NCBI GenBank assembly: GCA_013203465.1
Contig: JABMNR010000043.1
Coordinates: 27,985 to 91,984 of the forward strand
DNA: 64,000 nt
Direction of reading: 5' to 3'
From: Alphaproteobacteria bacterium
Lineage (GTDB): Bacteria > Pseudomonadota > Alphaproteobacteria > Thalassobaculales > Thalassobaculaceae
The position numbers and the translations under genes were made by a program. The notes below the pieces were generated by a model. It worked only from the letters and a program-made list of their open reading frames with translations, was not told where the DNA came from and ran no database searches. Below are positions 12,520 through 22,173 of the stretch, piece by piece; position 1 is the stretch's first letter; every line of letters begins with the position of its first letter.

Positions 12520-12620
12520 CCACCCGGGTGCTCATGACTTTCTAACACCGGTGCGGGCGGGCACTTTGAGTGTCGCCGGGCTGAGTTCATCCTGCGCCGC
12601 GGTAGCGGGAAGAGTAATGG

Positions 12621-13829
12621 TTACCGTGGTGCCGGTGCCAAGCTGAGCTGCCCGCCGTTGAGTTCCACGAACCGTCGCGCCACGCCGAGCCCCAGCCCGC
12701 GGTCTGACCGGGCAATTCGGGACTCCAGCGAGCGCCCCAAGCTGCGGCGCTGATAGGGATCGAACGCGCGCGCGATTTGTTCCTCGGTCATGCCGGCGCC
12801 ATCATCGCGCACGGTGATCTCACCCGAACCATCGGGCTTCTGGGCTACCGTGAGGCCGACCACGCCGTTGTCCGAGCCGTGTTTCAGCGCGTGGCCGATC
12901 ACGTTGATCAGCGCCTGACGGATTGTCCTGCGGTCGAGCGTCGATGCGGGCCGTTCCAGGAACGCCACCTCAAACCGAATACCTCGTGTGTGGGCGAGCG
13001 TGCCAAGCATACGCATCGCATCGGTAATCAAGTCGTGGAGGTCAACCGTCTCGACGTGAAGCCGGAGCGCGCCTTCCTCCAACATGCCAAGGTCGAGAAG
13101 ATCGTTGATCATGCTCAGCAGATGGGTGCCGCTTTCGGCAATGGTTGCGGCCGCGTCGTGATAGGCGTGTGGCAACGGGCCATAGATTTCATGCTGAAGC
13201 ATTCCCGCGAAGCCGATCACGGCATTCAAGGGAGTGCGTAGCTCGTGACTCATATGGGCGAGAAAATCGGCCTTCGCCAGTTCGGACGATTCGGCGCGCT
13301 CGGTGGCATCGGTCAGCTCGGCGAGAGCTTGTCGGCTGGCCCGCCGGGCCTCCATCATCCAGGTCGCCAACGCCGCCAGGTCTTCCAGTGTTGCCCGTTG
13401 ATCCTTGTCCAAGGCCATGGCGCGCGGGGCGATCACACAGAGCACGCCGACACGGTGCCCGCTGCTGAGGATCAAGGGGGCGCCGGCATAGAAGCGGATA
13501 TGCGGCGCTCCGGTGACGTGCGGGCTATCCGCGAAGCGCGGGTCGGCGGCGGCATCGGTGATCTCGAAGACGGTGTCGTCGTGAATGGCGTGATCGCAAA
13601 AGCTATGGTCACGCCATGTTTCTGAGACACCGACCAGGCCAACATTGGCTTTGAACCATAGCCGGTCGCGGTCGATCAGGCTGATCAGAGAAATCGGCGT
13701 GCCGCAAACCCGCGCGGCGATCTGTGCCAACCGGTCGAGATCGGGGTCGTTTGGGGTGTCGAGTACATCAAGCGCGGCCAAAGCGGCCAACCGAGCGGAC
13801 TCATCCTGTATGGAAAAAATGGGCGGCAT
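12621..13829 (-). CDS. GAF-domain sensor histidine kinase with frameshifted C-terminus
   Basis: The product is a cytosolic two-component sensor of 402 residues as read. A GAF domain (about 20-160) is followed by a HisKA dimerisation domain with phospho-acceptor His195 in AHMSHELRTP and a HATPase domain with DDGAGM and RGLGLGVARRF. No membrane helix is present, so it should sense an intracellular signal. The reading ends GGQLSLAPAPR, but the next frame continues with GTGTTVTITLP, the usual end of the HATPase fold, and remains open to a TGA at 12532. A small indel near 12640-12650 therefore seems to have removed the conserved last strand. No response regulator is adjacent. Confidence 0.85.
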   Translation of the reverse strand: MPPIFSIQDESARLAALAALDVLDTPNDPDLDRLAQIAARVCGTPISLISLIDRDRLWFKANVGLVGVSETWRDHSFCDHAIHDDTVFEITDAAADPRFADSPHVTGAPHIRFYAGAPLILSSGHRVGVLCVIAPRAMALDKDQRATLEDLAALATWMMEARRASRQALAELTDATERAESSELAKADFLAHMSHELRTPLNAVIGFAGMLQHEIYGPLPHAYHDAAATIAESGTHLLSMINDLLDLGMLEEGALRLHVETVDLHDLITDAMRMLGTLAHTRGIRFEVAFLERPASTLDRRTIRQALINVIGHALKHGSDNGVVGLTVAQKPDGSGEITVRDDGAGMTEEQIARAFDPYQRRSLGRSLESRIARSDRGLGLGVARRFVELNGGQLSLAPAPR

Positions 13830-13848
13830 CGGTAGTGTTTCTCACTAA

Positions 13849-13866
13849 TTGCAAGCCTGATTCTCA
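13849..13866 (-). promoter_or_regulatory. Possible Fur-like half-palindrome upstream of the histidine kinase
   Basis: TTGCAAGCCTGATTCTCA (written on the plus strand) lies 20-37 bp before the kinase start codon. Its right half, ATTCTCA, matches 6 of 7 of the Fur half-site, and the whole resembles the second Fur-like site upstream of the ferric transporter at 47.8 kb (TTGCAAGC then TTCTCA). The left half matches poorly, so this is tentative. Confidence 0.25.
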
Positions 13867-13929
13867 AGCTTTGCCCGTTACTCATTGACTTCAAAGGATA
13901 ACACTCTTTTATGCAGTTGTCGAATGGGC

Positions 13930-15120
13930 TCATTGCGCTGCCACAAGGCGGCGCGACCCGGGTAGCCACGCGACGGCCAAGGCGATGGCCGCGGCGCAGC
14001 CGGCGCAGATCAGGAACAGTGTCGCGAACCCGCCGCTCTCGCCCTTGCCATGCAGGCCCGAAATCACGGGTACCACCGTCGCGGCCACGGCGAAGGACAG
14101 CACGTACTTGACGGCGTAGACCCGGCCGCGCCAGTGCTCCGGCGTGTTGCGGGCGACCAGTGTGTCGGTGATCGGAATCTGCCCGAACACCAGCATCATC
14201 ATGGCCAGCGCCGTTGCCAGCATGACCGAACCCGTCGCCTCGGCGGCGAGCAGGAAGACGACCACATCTCCACCGGCCAGCAGCAGGAAGATCATCTTGA
14301 TCGAGTATCGGTCGATCAAATGGCCGACCACGACCTGGGTGAAGGCCGCGCCCGCGAACACCAGGGCAATTAGCGAGCCGGCCTGGGCGGCGCCGTCGGA
14401 CAGAGCCATGACCCGCTCGTCGAACACCTTGGGCAGCGCGATGGTCGTGGCATTGAAGATGAACCCGCCGATCGCCGTGGCAATGAACACCACGGCCAAG
14501 ATTCGCTTCCACTCATCACTTGGCGCGGCGCCGGCCTTGCGCGCGGCGATCCCGGCATCGGTCGCCGCTTGGCCGGTGACGCTGCGGCAATGCAGAACCC
14601 ACAGCATCCCAATGGCCATGGCGACCAGCCCTGGCACCACGAAGGCCACGCGCCAACCGAACTGTTCGCACAGGGATGCCGCCAGCAAGGGGGCCGCCGC
14701 CACACCCATATTGCCCCATACCCCGTTGATCCCCAGCCGCTTGCCCACCATGCCGCCGCCGTGGCTGACCATGGCGATACCCACCGGATGGTAGATCGCG
14801 GCGAACATGCCGATCACGAACAGGCCGAGAGCGATTTGCCAGGGCCCGGATGCCAACCCCGTCACCACGGTCGCCGCCCCGATGCCCAGGAAGAACACGG
14901 CAAGCATGTTCTCCCGGCTCCACCGGTCGGCAAGCCAGCCGGCCGGAAGCGAGAAGGCGCCGAAGGCGATGAACCCGCCGGTGGCGAGTACTAGGGTTTC
15001 GCCGTAACTCGCACCCATTTCCAACGCCATGAAGACCGCCGCGGTTGGAAAGATCAGCATCAGCAGATGATCGACGCTGTGACCGAGATTCAAGAACAGG
15101 AACCGGGTGTTGGGGCGCAT
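13930..15120 (-). CDS. MFS transporter
   Basis: This is a major facilitator of about 396 residues with around 12 hydrophobic helices and the inter-helix 2/3 loop GWLADRWSREN, a variant of the MFS signature. It starts at the ATG at 15120 with GGAG about 9 nt upstream; another ATG lies 11 codons earlier. It is divergent from an AraC regulator across 78 bp, and that regulator overlaps an amidohydrolase gene. By the usual logic of such triads, the permease probably moves the substrate or product of the amidohydrolase, or exports a toxic analogue, under AraC control. Substrate unknown. Confidence 0.85.
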   Translation of the reverse strand: MRPNTRFLFLNLGHSVDHLLMLIFPTAAVFMALEMGASYGETLVLATGGFIAFGAFSLPAGWLADRWSRENMLAVFFLGIGAATVVTGLASGPWQIALGLFVIGMFAAIYHPVGIAMVSHGGGMVGKRLGINGVWGNMGVAAAPLLAASLCEQFGWRVAFVVPGLVAMAIGMLWVLHCRSVTGQAATDAGIAARKAGAAPSDEWKRILAVVFIATAIGGFIFNATTIALPKVFDERVMALSDGAAQAGSLIALVFAGAAFTQVVVGHLIDRYSIKMIFLLLAGGDVVVFLLAAEATGSVMLATALAMMMLVFGQIPITDTLVARNTPEHWRGRVYAVKYVLSFAVAATVVPVISGLHGKGESGGFATLFLICAGCAAAIALAVAWLPGSRRLVAAQ

Positions 15121-15198
15121 GGGAGGTATCTCCAAGCTACGGAATGCAATCATGATGCGCCTTGCGGCGCCTTCCGGCTTTCGACATTATGCCAAAAG

Positions 15199-16008
15199 AT
15201 GTTTCAGGACAGACATATCGACATTGGCCGTCCCAGCATGGCGGTCCAGGATCGCCAACACTGGCCCAAGGCGATCGTCGGTTATGCGGCCGATTATCCG
15301 CGCGGACATACGACCGGTCGGCACTGCCACGAACGAGACCAGTTGGTGCACGGCGAGAGCGGGCTGCTGACGATGCGCGCCGACCACGGCGCCTGGGTCG
15401 TGCCGCCGGGATACGCGGTATGGGTGCCGGCGGGGGTGGTACACGAGGTGCGAGCCGCCACGGTGGCGGCGTTCCGTACGCTCTATCTCCGAGAGGACGC
15501 GGGTGTGCTGGTTGGGTCCCGTTGCCGCGTTGTGCGGGTGCCGTCCTTGGTGCGCGAGCTGATCGGCCGGGTGTGCCAGCTTTCGGCCGACTATCCGATC
15601 ACGGGCCCGGAAGCACGGCTGGTGGCGGTTTTGACCGATGAGCTGGCCACTCTGCCGCCGGCGCCGCTTGATCTGCCAATGCCGGGCGATCGGCGGGCGG
15701 CGGGTGTTGCCGACGCTCTGCTGGCGACACCCGCCGATAACCGCGATTTGGCTGCCTGGGGTCGGCTCGTTGGCGCCAGCGCGCGCACACTCGCGCGTCT
15801 GTTTCAGCGCGATTGCGGCATGAGCTTCGGGCACTGGCGGCAACGGCGCCGGCTGTTGGCGGCGTTGGAACGCCTGGCCGCCGGCGAAGCGGTGACCACG
15901 GTCGCGCTCGACCTCGGCTATGCCAGTCCCAGCGCTTTCATTGTCATGTTCCGCCGCGCCTTGGGCGTGGCGCCGACACGATATCTGGGGGAGATGGGTG
16001 GGCCATGA
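15199..16008 (+). CDS. AraC family transcriptional regulator with N-terminal cupin
   Basis: The regulator has about 269 residues. The N-terminal cupin-like sensor (about 20-100) contains HTTGRHCHERDQLV and a VPPGYAVWVPAGVVHEV barrel strand. The C-terminal double helix-turn-helix (about 165-262) includes ARTLARLFQRDCGMSF and ALDLGYASPSAFIVMFRRAL. Cupin-AraC regulators of the NimR type control adjacent MFS genes, and here an MFS gene is divergent. The stop overlaps the start of the amidohydrolase gene (ATGA), so the two are co-translated. The start could also be the ATG at 15238; neither candidate has a strong ribosome site. Confidence 0.88.
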   Translation: MFQDRHIDIGRPSMAVQDRQHWPKAIVGYAADYPRGHTTGRHCHERDQLVHGESGLLTMRADHGAWVVPPGYAVWVPAGVVHEVRAATVAAFRTLYLREDAGVLVGSRCRVVRVPSLVRELIGRVCQLSADYPITGPEARLVAVLTDELATLPPAPLDLPMPGDRRAAGVADALLATPADNRDLAAWGRLVGASARTLARLFQRDCGMSFGHWRQRRRLLAALERLAAGEAVTTVALDLGYASPSAFIVMFRRALGVAPTRYLGEMGGP

Positions 16009-17216
16009 ACGCGCGATCCGCGAAAGAGGTGGTGTTTCGCGGCGGCCGTCTGGCCGATGGCCGTCTGGTCGACCTGACGGTGCGCGACGGGGTGGTTCAC
16101 GTGGTTCAGGCGGCAATACCGTCATCTCCCGATGACGAGGATTTGTGCGGCCTACTGTTGCTGCCGGCATTGGTCGACGGCCATGTTCATCTGGACAAAA
16201 CCTTCCTTGGCTTGCCGTGGCGGTCGCATCGCGCCGGGCCGACCGTGCGCCACCGGATCGAGGCGGAGAAGGCAGGGCGGGGCGATCTGGGTTTGTCGGT
16301 TGAACGTCGGGCCCTGAATTTCCTTGATCGGGCGCTATCGCGCGGCACCGTGGCGTTGCGCAGTCATGTCGACATCGATCCGGCCTGCAAACTGGACCAT
16401 CTGCACGGCGTCATGGCGGCGCGTGAAGCGCGGCGTGGCCGAATCGACGTGCAACTCGTGGCGTTTCCGCAGTCGGGGCTGCTGACCGCGCCGGGTGTGA
16501 GTGATCTGCTGGACGCGGCCTTGCGCGAAGGCGTGGAGTTGGTTGGTGGTATTGACCCGATCGGTGTCGATGGTGATCTGGATGGACACCTGGATGCGGT
16601 ATTTGGCCTGGCCGAGCGTCACGGTGTCGGCGTCGACATCCATCTGCACGATCCAGGATACCAAGGTGCCTTGGAGTTGCGTGCGATCGCCGAGCGAACC
16701 CGTGTACTCGGTCTCGGCGGGCGGGTGACGGTCAGTCATGCCTTCGCGCTTGCCACGATCGACGCCAAAACGTTGGCGATCACCGCCGAGGCACTGGCGG
16801 TGGCTGGGGTGACGATCCTGACCAACGGGCCGGGACCGACCCCGTTGATCCCGATCGAGACCTTGCGGGCGGCGGGTGTGGCCGTGGCGGCCGGGTCGGA
16901 CAATGTGCGCGACGCCTGGTCGCCGTTCGGCAATGCCGACATGCTGGAACGCGCGATGCTGATCGCCTACCGCGCCGGCTTTCGCACCGACGAAGGGTTG
17001 GCCACGGCACTGGCACTGGCCACAACAGCCTCGGCGACGATGATGGGGCGCCCGTCCCATGGCCTGGCTGTGGGACACGTCGCGGATTTCATCGCGGTGG
17101 ATGCGGAGACACCCGCGGAGGCGGTGGTCGACCGGCCGCCGCGGGCGCTGGTGGTTAAGGCCGGACGCGTGGTCGCCCGGGACGGTTCGCTTGTCCGAGA
17201 GAACGTCAGCGCTTGA
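16005..17216 (+). CDS. Cytosine-deaminase-like metal-dependent amidohydrolase
   Basis: This 403-residue amidohydrolase-superfamily TIM-barrel enzyme has the metal motif HVHLDKTF near residue 60, a HLHD histidine, VSHAF, and the GSDNVRD aspartate. The HxHLDK form belongs to the cytosine deaminase / N-isopropylammelide amidohydrolase branch, which deaminates or hydrolyses pyrimidine and triazine-like rings. It overlaps the AraC gene by 4 bp, so regulator and enzyme are one operon, with an MFS gene divergent. The substrate is not known; a nucleobase or nitrogen heterocycle is the best guess. It overlaps the convergent NIPSNAP gene by 11 bp. Confidence 0.85.
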   Translation: MNARSAKEVVFRGGRLADGRLVDLTVRDGVVHVVQAAIPSSPDDEDLCGLLLLPALVDGHVHLDKTFLGLPWRSHRAGPTVRHRIEAEKAGRGDLGLSVERRALNFLDRALSRGTVALRSHVDIDPACKLDHLHGVMAAREARRGRIDVQLVAFPQSGLLTAPGVSDLLDAALREGVELVGGIDPIGVDGDLDGHLDAVFGLAERHGVGVDIHLHDPGYQGALELRAIAERTRVLGLGGRVTVSHAFALATIDAKTLAITAEALAVAGVTILTNGPGPTPLIPIETLRAAGVAVAAGSDNVRDAWSPFGNADMLERAMLIAYRAGFRTDEGLATALALATTASATMMGRPSHGLAVGHVADFIAVDAETPAEAVVDRPPRALVVKAGRVVARDGSLVRENVSA

Positions 17217-17529
17217 AGGGGTAGAAGTTCACGTCGTTGTAGAGCGCGTTCTCCTGAGCGGCCAACGCACCGAGTTTGGCGCTTTCCTGGGTGTAGGCGA
17301 CCCAGTCCGGATCGGCCCACATCGCCGCGCGCTTGGCCTCACGGTCGCCGGCGCTCTCATAGGCCCAGATGTGAATGTAGGTGTTCGGATCACCGGTCTC
17401 GCATTTGGCGTACAGAACCGGCTGGCCGAGATGCCGCGCTTGCGGCGCCTTGCCCATCCTTTCGTACACCTCCAGATGCTTGCCGATGGTGCCTGGCCGG
17501 CAGGTGTATTTGCGTACGTCGAACAACAT
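17206..17529 (-). CDS. NIPSNAP family protein
   Basis: The protein has 107 residues and a NIPSNAP / ferredoxin-like alpha-beta barrel pattern: MLFDVRKYTCRPG at the start, then HIWAYESAGDRE and WADPDWVAYTQ. Members are small dimeric proteins often linked to catabolic operons; their activity is mostly undefined. A very strong AGGAGGAG ribosome site 5 nt before the ATG fixes the start and suggests high expression. The 3' end overlaps that of the convergent amidohydrolase by 11 bp. Confidence 0.88.
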   Translation of the reverse strand: MLFDVRKYTCRPGTIGKHLEVYERMGKAPQARHLGQPVLYAKCETGDPNTYIHIWAYESAGDREAKRAAMWADPDWVAYTQESAKLGALAAQENALYNDVNFYPFKR

Positions 17530-17647
17530 GGTCGTCTCCTCCTGATGAGCGCGGTCGATATGGTGACCAAGCTTACCGCAGGAGGAGACGGCCGAAAGCC
17601 TATCGTTGCGGCACGGGATTGGTGCCGGACCGCTACAGCATCGTCGC

Positions 17648-19150
17648 CTAATCGAGCCGGGTGATGCGCCCTTCAACCTTGGACCCACCGGTGCCCTTGG
17701 CCTTGATGTAGTCGATCACTTGCCCGGCCAGCAGACCGCCCGCGTCGCCGTCGACCAGCACCTTGGCCTTCTTGAACACCGCGTACCCGTCGCCGCCGCC
17801 GGCAACGTAGTCGTTGGTGGCCAGCGTATAGGTTCCTGCCGTATTGAGCGGTTTGCCACCCACCGTGACCTCGACGACCCGCGCGCCGGCCGGCTTGGAG
17901 GCGTCGTAACTGAAAACCATGCCGGAGACTTGGGCGAACCGGCCGGCACCCTTTTCCACTTCGCTGACCCCGTTCTCAAGCACCGCGCGGAGCTGAGCCC
18001 CGGTCAACTCAAGCTTGACCGTCGAGTTGCCGAAGGGCAGCTCCGAGAGAATATCCTTACGGGTCAGTTCGGTGCCGGCGGCATAGACCTTGTCGCCGCG
18101 AATGCCGCCGCCATTGGCAATGCCGACATCGGCGCCGGTGGCGGCGCGTGAGGCATCGGCGACCAGATTACCAAAACCGGTTTCGACGCTTCGGATCGAC
18201 GCGCGGCGGGTGTCGAGCTCGATGCTCGTTGAGCCGATCACTTGGCCGAGTTCCTTGTCCAACGTAGCGAGATATCCATCGACCTTGGCCTGAACCGTGG
18301 CGTCCGGTGTGGCGTTGCGGGTCGGGATAAGATCAAACGCCGGCGACCAGACCAAGCTTGTCTTACCGCGCTTCTCCACGCGATCGATGGTCAGCGTGAC
18401 CTTGGCCACGAACTCGCCCTGCGAGCCGGCGGCGGCGGTCATGTCGCGGCCATCGTAAACCGTCCGAGCCAGATGGTCGTGACCACCCATCACCAAATCG
18501 ACATCGCGCAGGGTTCGGGTCAACTCGCGGTCGAGGCCTTCGCCGCCATGGCTGAGCACGATGATGAAGTCGGCCCCCTGCGCCTTCAGCGCCGCGACCT
18601 CACGCTGGCCGGCCTCGGCGTAACTCGTGAAGGTCACGGTCGCGCCTGGGCTCGACAGGAAGATCGTCTCCGGCGTGGTCAGACCGATGATGCCGATCTT
18701 GTAGCCATCGATCTCCACGAGTTGGGATCCGTCTAAGCCCGGGAACACCTTGCCGTTGACGAGGGTGTTGCTGGACATCCAGGGAAAGTCGGCCTCGGCC
18801 AGACGTTGTTTCAGCACCTCGGGGCCAAAATCGAACTCGTGATTGCCGAGTGCTCCGTACTGGATGCCGACGGCTTCGCCGAGTTCGATCATGTGAGCGC
18901 CCTGGTCGATCCCGGACATCAGCGAGGGCGAGATCATGTCACCGCCGAAGGTGACCAGAACGGCCGCGCCGTTTTCCGCGGCCTTGGCCTTCTCGGCTTT
19001 GATCACCGACGCCACACGTCCGGCGCTGTCCATCTTGTCCCAATCATTGAGGTGCAGGATGATCAAATTGAGCGGCTTGGCCGCCAAGGGGGTGGTGAGC
19101 CATAGGACCGTGACGGTCAGCAGGAGCAAGGAGCGAAGAACGTGGCGCAT
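17648..19150 (-). CDS. Secreted bifunctional metallophosphatase/5'-nucleotidase
   Basis: This is a 500-residue periplasmic UshA-like enzyme with a signal peptide (1-24, ending LAAK). The metallophosphoesterase domain shows GGD (FGGDMISPS), GNHEFDFG, LSHGGEG and GGHDH. The C-terminal 5'-nucleotidase substrate domain (about 310-480) contains NGGGIRGDK, LPFGN and TNDYVAGGGDGY. The first metal motif, normally DxH, reads D36-W-D38, an unusual change in a metal ligand. It probably hydrolyses extracytoplasmic nucleotides or sugar-phosphates to scavenge phosphate and nucleosides. A GGAGG ribosome site lies 7 nt before the ATG. It is 71 bp downstream of cobT on the same strand. Confidence 0.93.
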   Translation of the reverse strand: MRHVLRSLLLLTVTVLWLTTPLAAKPLNLIILHLNDWDKMDSAGRVASVIKAEKAKAAENGAAVLVTFGGDMISPSLMSGIDQGAHMIELGEAVGIQYGALGNHEFDFGPEVLKQRLAEADFPWMSSNTLVNGKVFPGLDGSQLVEIDGYKIGIIGLTTPETIFLSSPGATVTFTSYAEAGQREVAALKAQGADFIIVLSHGGEGLDRELTRTLRDVDLVMGGHDHLARTVYDGRDMTAAAGSQGEFVAKVTLTIDRVEKRGKTSLVWSPAFDLIPTRNATPDATVQAKVDGYLATLDKELGQVIGSTSIELDTRRASIRSVETGFGNLVADASRAATGADVGIANGGGIRGDKVYAAGTELTRKDILSELPFGNSTVKLELTGAQLRAVLENGVSEVEKGAGRFAQVSGMVFSYDASKPAGARVVEVTVGGKPLNTAGTYTLATNDYVAGGGDGYAVFKKAKVLVDGDAGGLLAGQVIDYIKAKGTGGSKVEGRITRLD

Positions 19151-19221
19151 GGGTGAGCCTCCTATAATGAGAGCTCAAGCTTAGCGCTGTTTTGCGTTCT
19201 GTCGAAGGGTGGAATGCGCCC

Positions 19222-21108
19222 TTAAAGAGCGTGCAGCGACGCTCGGCCTCGCGAGGCGGTGGCGCTACGCGGTCCGTCGTCCTCGTCGAACAGGGAGGCG
19301 AGCTGTTCCATCATGGTGCCGCCAAGCTGCTCGGCGTCCACGATGGTGACGGCGCGGCGGTAGTACCGTGTGACGTCGTGGCCGATACCGATGGCAACCA
19401 ACTCCACCGGCGAACGGGTTTCTATGTAGCGAATGGCGTCGCGCAGATGTTTTTCCAGATAGTTGCCTGGATTGACCGAGAGGGTGGAATCGTCGACCGG
19501 CGCGCCGTCGGAGATCACCATCAGGATTCGCCGTTCCTCGGTGCGGGCCAACAGACGATTGTGCGCCCACAGCAACGCCTCGCCGTCGATATTCTCCTTG
19601 AGGATGCCCTCGCGCAACATCAGGCCGAGCGACTTGCGTGCCCGACGCCAGGGCGCGTCGGCGGGTTTGTAGATGATGTGCCGAAGATCGTTGAGGCGGC
19701 CCGGATTCTGGGGCTTGCCGCCGGAAATCCAACGCTCCCGCGCCGAGCCGCCTTTCCAGGCCCGGGTAGTGAAACCGAGGATCTCCACCTTCACGCCACA
19801 ACGTTCCAGCGTGCGGGCGAGGATGTCGGCGGCGATCGCCGCGATGGTGATCGGCCGGCCGCGCATCGAGCCGGAATTGTCGATCAGCAGGGTGACGACG
19901 GTATCGCGGAAATTGGTGTCCTTCTCCATCTTGAACGAGAGCGGATACAGCGGAGCGGTCACCACGCGGGACAGCCGACCGGCATCCAGCACCCCTTCGT
20001 CCAGGTCGAACTCCCACGATCGGTTTTGCTTCGCCATAAGCCGGCGCTGCAGTCGGTTGGCCAGCTTGCCGATCACCCCCTGCAGGTGGCTGAGTTGCTG
20101 ATCCAACAGCGCGCGCAGCCGGGTCAGCTCGTCGGCGTCGCACAGCTCGTCGGCCGGAACGATTTCGTCATATTCCTTGGTGTAGGCGCGGTAAGCGGCG
20201 TCCTGCCAGTTCCTGCCATCCATGTTCGGATGAACCGGGGAACCCGGATTGGCCGGCTCCTCGTCGCCCGAGCCCGGCTCCATGTCCATTTCCTCGGCGT
20301 CTTCACCCTCGGCGCTTTCGTCGCCGGCCTGCATGTCCGATGGAATGGTTTCGGTCTCGGTACCGTCCTCGGTGGTGCCGCGGGTGCCGCCGTCGCTGGT
20401 CTCGTCCAGGTCACCGCCGTCGTCCTCGCCGTCGGCCTCACTCGCGTCATCCTCGGCCATGCCTTCCTCACCGACCTCCAGGTCGAGATCGGCAATCAGC
20501 TGACGGGCGGCGGTGGCGAAGGCGTTCTGATCCGACAGATGGTTGCCCAGCTGCTTGAGGTCGGCGCCAGCCTTGCTTTCGATCCAGGGGCGCCATAGGT
20601 CGATCACCCGTTGCGCGCATTCCGGCGGCGCCGCGCCGGTCAACGTCTCGCGGGCCATCAGACGGATGACGTCGGCCAGGGCGATATCGTCCTTTTCCGC
20701 CCGCTCCAACCCCTTATGGCGATAGCGCGCGTCGAGCGCGGCCCCCAAATTGGCGGCGACACCGTCCATGCTGCGGGCGCCGATGGCCTCGACCCGAGCT
20801 TGTTCGACGGCATCGAAAATTTCACGCGCGGCCTGGTTTTGCGGCACGCGCCGGGCATGGATTGTATCGTCGTGATGGCGCAGGCGCAGAGCCAGGGCGT
20901 CGGATTCGCCGCGCATTTTGGCCAGCTCAACCGGGTCCAGGTCCCTGGGTGGCGCGGGCAGGCGCGCACGCGTTCCGATCACCGCCGCGTTCTCGGCGCC
21001 GTAAGTCACTTCCAGCTCGGTCTCGCCGGACAGCGCGCGCACACAGGCGGCGGTGGCGCGCTTGAAATCCTCGAACGCTGGATCCTCGGGGGCGCGGTTG
21101 TTGCGCAT
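19222..21108 (-). CDS. cobT: Aerobic cobaltochelatase subunit CobT
   Basis: CobT (628 residues) forms, with CobS, the AAA+-type motor that helps CobN insert cobalt into hydrogenobyrinic acid a,c-diamide in aerobic B12 synthesis. The N-terminal part is helical. A strongly acidic linker (about 205-300) rich in Asp, Glu and Gly separates it from a C-terminal von Willebrand A domain. That domain carries the MIDAS sequence DNSGSM and later VISDGAP. Order and length are standard. cobS lies 13 bp upstream, so the two are one operon. The catalytic subunit gene cobN is not in the window. Confidence 0.97.
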   Translation of the reverse strand: MRNNRAPEDPAFEDFKRATAACVRALSGETELEVTYGAENAAVIGTRARLPAPPRDLDPVELAKMRGESDALALRLRHHDDTIHARRVPQNQAAREIFDAVEQARVEAIGARSMDGVAANLGAALDARYRHKGLERAEKDDIALADVIRLMARETLTGAAPPECAQRVIDLWRPWIESKAGADLKQLGNHLSDQNAFATAARQLIADLDLEVGEEGMAEDDASEADGEDDGGDLDETSDGGTRGTTEDGTETETIPSDMQAGDESAEGEDAEEMDMEPGSGDEEPANPGSPVHPNMDGRNWQDAAYRAYTKEYDEIVPADELCDADELTRLRALLDQQLSHLQGVIGKLANRLQRRLMAKQNRSWEFDLDEGVLDAGRLSRVVTAPLYPLSFKMEKDTNFRDTVVTLLIDNSGSMRGRPITIAAIAADILARTLERCGVKVEILGFTTRAWKGGSARERWISGGKPQNPGRLNDLRHIIYKPADAPWRRARKSLGLMLREGILKENIDGEALLWAHNRLLARTEERRILMVISDGAPVDDSTLSVNPGNYLEKHLRDAIRYIETRSPVELVAIGIGHDVTRYYRRAVTIVDAEQLGGTMMEQLASLFDEDDGPRSATASRGRASLHAL

Positions 21109-21121
21109 CGTTCGCGGCGTC

Positions 21122-22126
21122 TTACTCGGCGGCTTTCACGCCGGTCTCGGTGATTTCATCACCGAAGCAGCGCTGATAATACTCGGCCACGATCGAACGC
21201 TCGACCTCGTCGCACTTGTTCAGGAAGGTCAACCGAAAGCCCAGATTCAGGTCGCCTTCGAAAATCTCGGCGTTCTCGGCCCAGGTGATCACCGTGCGGG
21301 GTGACATGACCGTCGAGATGTCGCCGGCCATAAAACCGGTGCGGGTCAGATCGGCGCACGTCACCATCTTTGAAATCAGATCGCGCCCTTCCGCGGTGTT
21401 GTAGCTGGGGCACTTGGCCAGCACGATGTTGACCTCCGCGTCGTGCGCCAGATAATTCAGGGTGGTGACGATGTTCCAGCGATCCATCTGCCCTTGGTTG
21501 ATCTGCTGGGTGCCGTGATACAGCCCGGTGGTGTCGCCCAGGCCCACGGTGTTGGCCGTCGAGAACAGCCGGAAATACGGATGCGGCTGGATTACCTTGC
21601 TGGTGTCCAGAAGCGTCAACTTGCCGTCGACCTCAAGCACGCGTTGGATCACGAACATCACGTCGGCGCGGCCGGCGTCGTACTCGTCGAACACCAACGC
21701 CACCGCGTTCTGCAGCGCCCAGGGCAGGATGCCTTCGCGGAATTCGGTCACTTGCTTGCCATCGCGCAGCACGATGGCGTCCTTGCCGATCAGGTCGATG
21801 CGGCTGACATGGCTGTCCAGGTTGATCCGAATACACGGCCAGTTCAGCCGCGCCGCGACCTGCTCGATGTGGGTCGATTTGCCCGTGCCGTGGTAACCTT
21901 GGATCATCACCCGGCGGTTCTTGGCGAACCCGGCCAGAATGGCGAGCGTGGTGTCGTGGTCGAACAGATAGGCTTCGTCCAGGATCGGCACGTATTCGCT
22001 CGGTTCGCTGAATGCCGGCACCATGAGGTTGATGTCGAGGCCAAACAGCTCCCGTGCCGAGACTTCCCGATCGGGCCGGTCTAGGTGATGGGCTGGCTTG
22101 CGCTCGATGAGGCTATCGTTCGCCAT
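21122..22126 (-). CDS. cobS: Aerobic cobaltochelatase subunit CobS
   Basis: CobS is a 334-residue AAA+ ATPase of the MoxR-related chelatase class and the partner of CobT and CobN in cobalt insertion. It has Walker [10 protein letters not shown] (about residue 98), Walker [10 protein letters not shown] and the sensor segment [14 protein letters not shown]. Length and motif order match known CobS. Translation starts at the ATG at 22126 with AGGAC upstream. The dnaJ-like gene 47 bp upstream on the same strand is the usual alphaproteobacterial neighbour, with bolA divergent from it. Confidence 0.97.
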   Translation of the reverse strand: MANDSLIERKPAHHLDRPDREVSARELFGLDINLMVPAFSEPSEYVPILDEAYLFDHDTTLAILAGFAKNRRVMIQGYHGTGKSTHIEQVAARLNWPCIRINLDSHVSRIDLIGKDAIVLRDGKQVTEFREGILPWALQNAVALVFDEYDAGRADVMFVIQRVLEVDGKLTLLDTSKVIQPHPYFRLFSTANTVGLGDTTGLYHGTQQINQGQMDRWNIVTTLNYLAHDAEVNIVLAKCPSYNTAEGRDLISKMVTCADLTRTGFMAGDISTVMSPRTVITWAENAEIFEGDLNLGFRLTFLNKCDEVERSIVAEYYQRCFGDEITETGVKAAE

Positions 22127-22173
22127 GTATGACTGTCCTGCGGATCGGAGAGGGGCTCGCGAGGCGCGGTCCC

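Noticed and set aside
12513..12540. CACCCGGGTG palindrome near the end of the broken dehydrogenase gene as a terminator
   Set aside because: Only 5 pairs with no loop and no following U-run on either strand.
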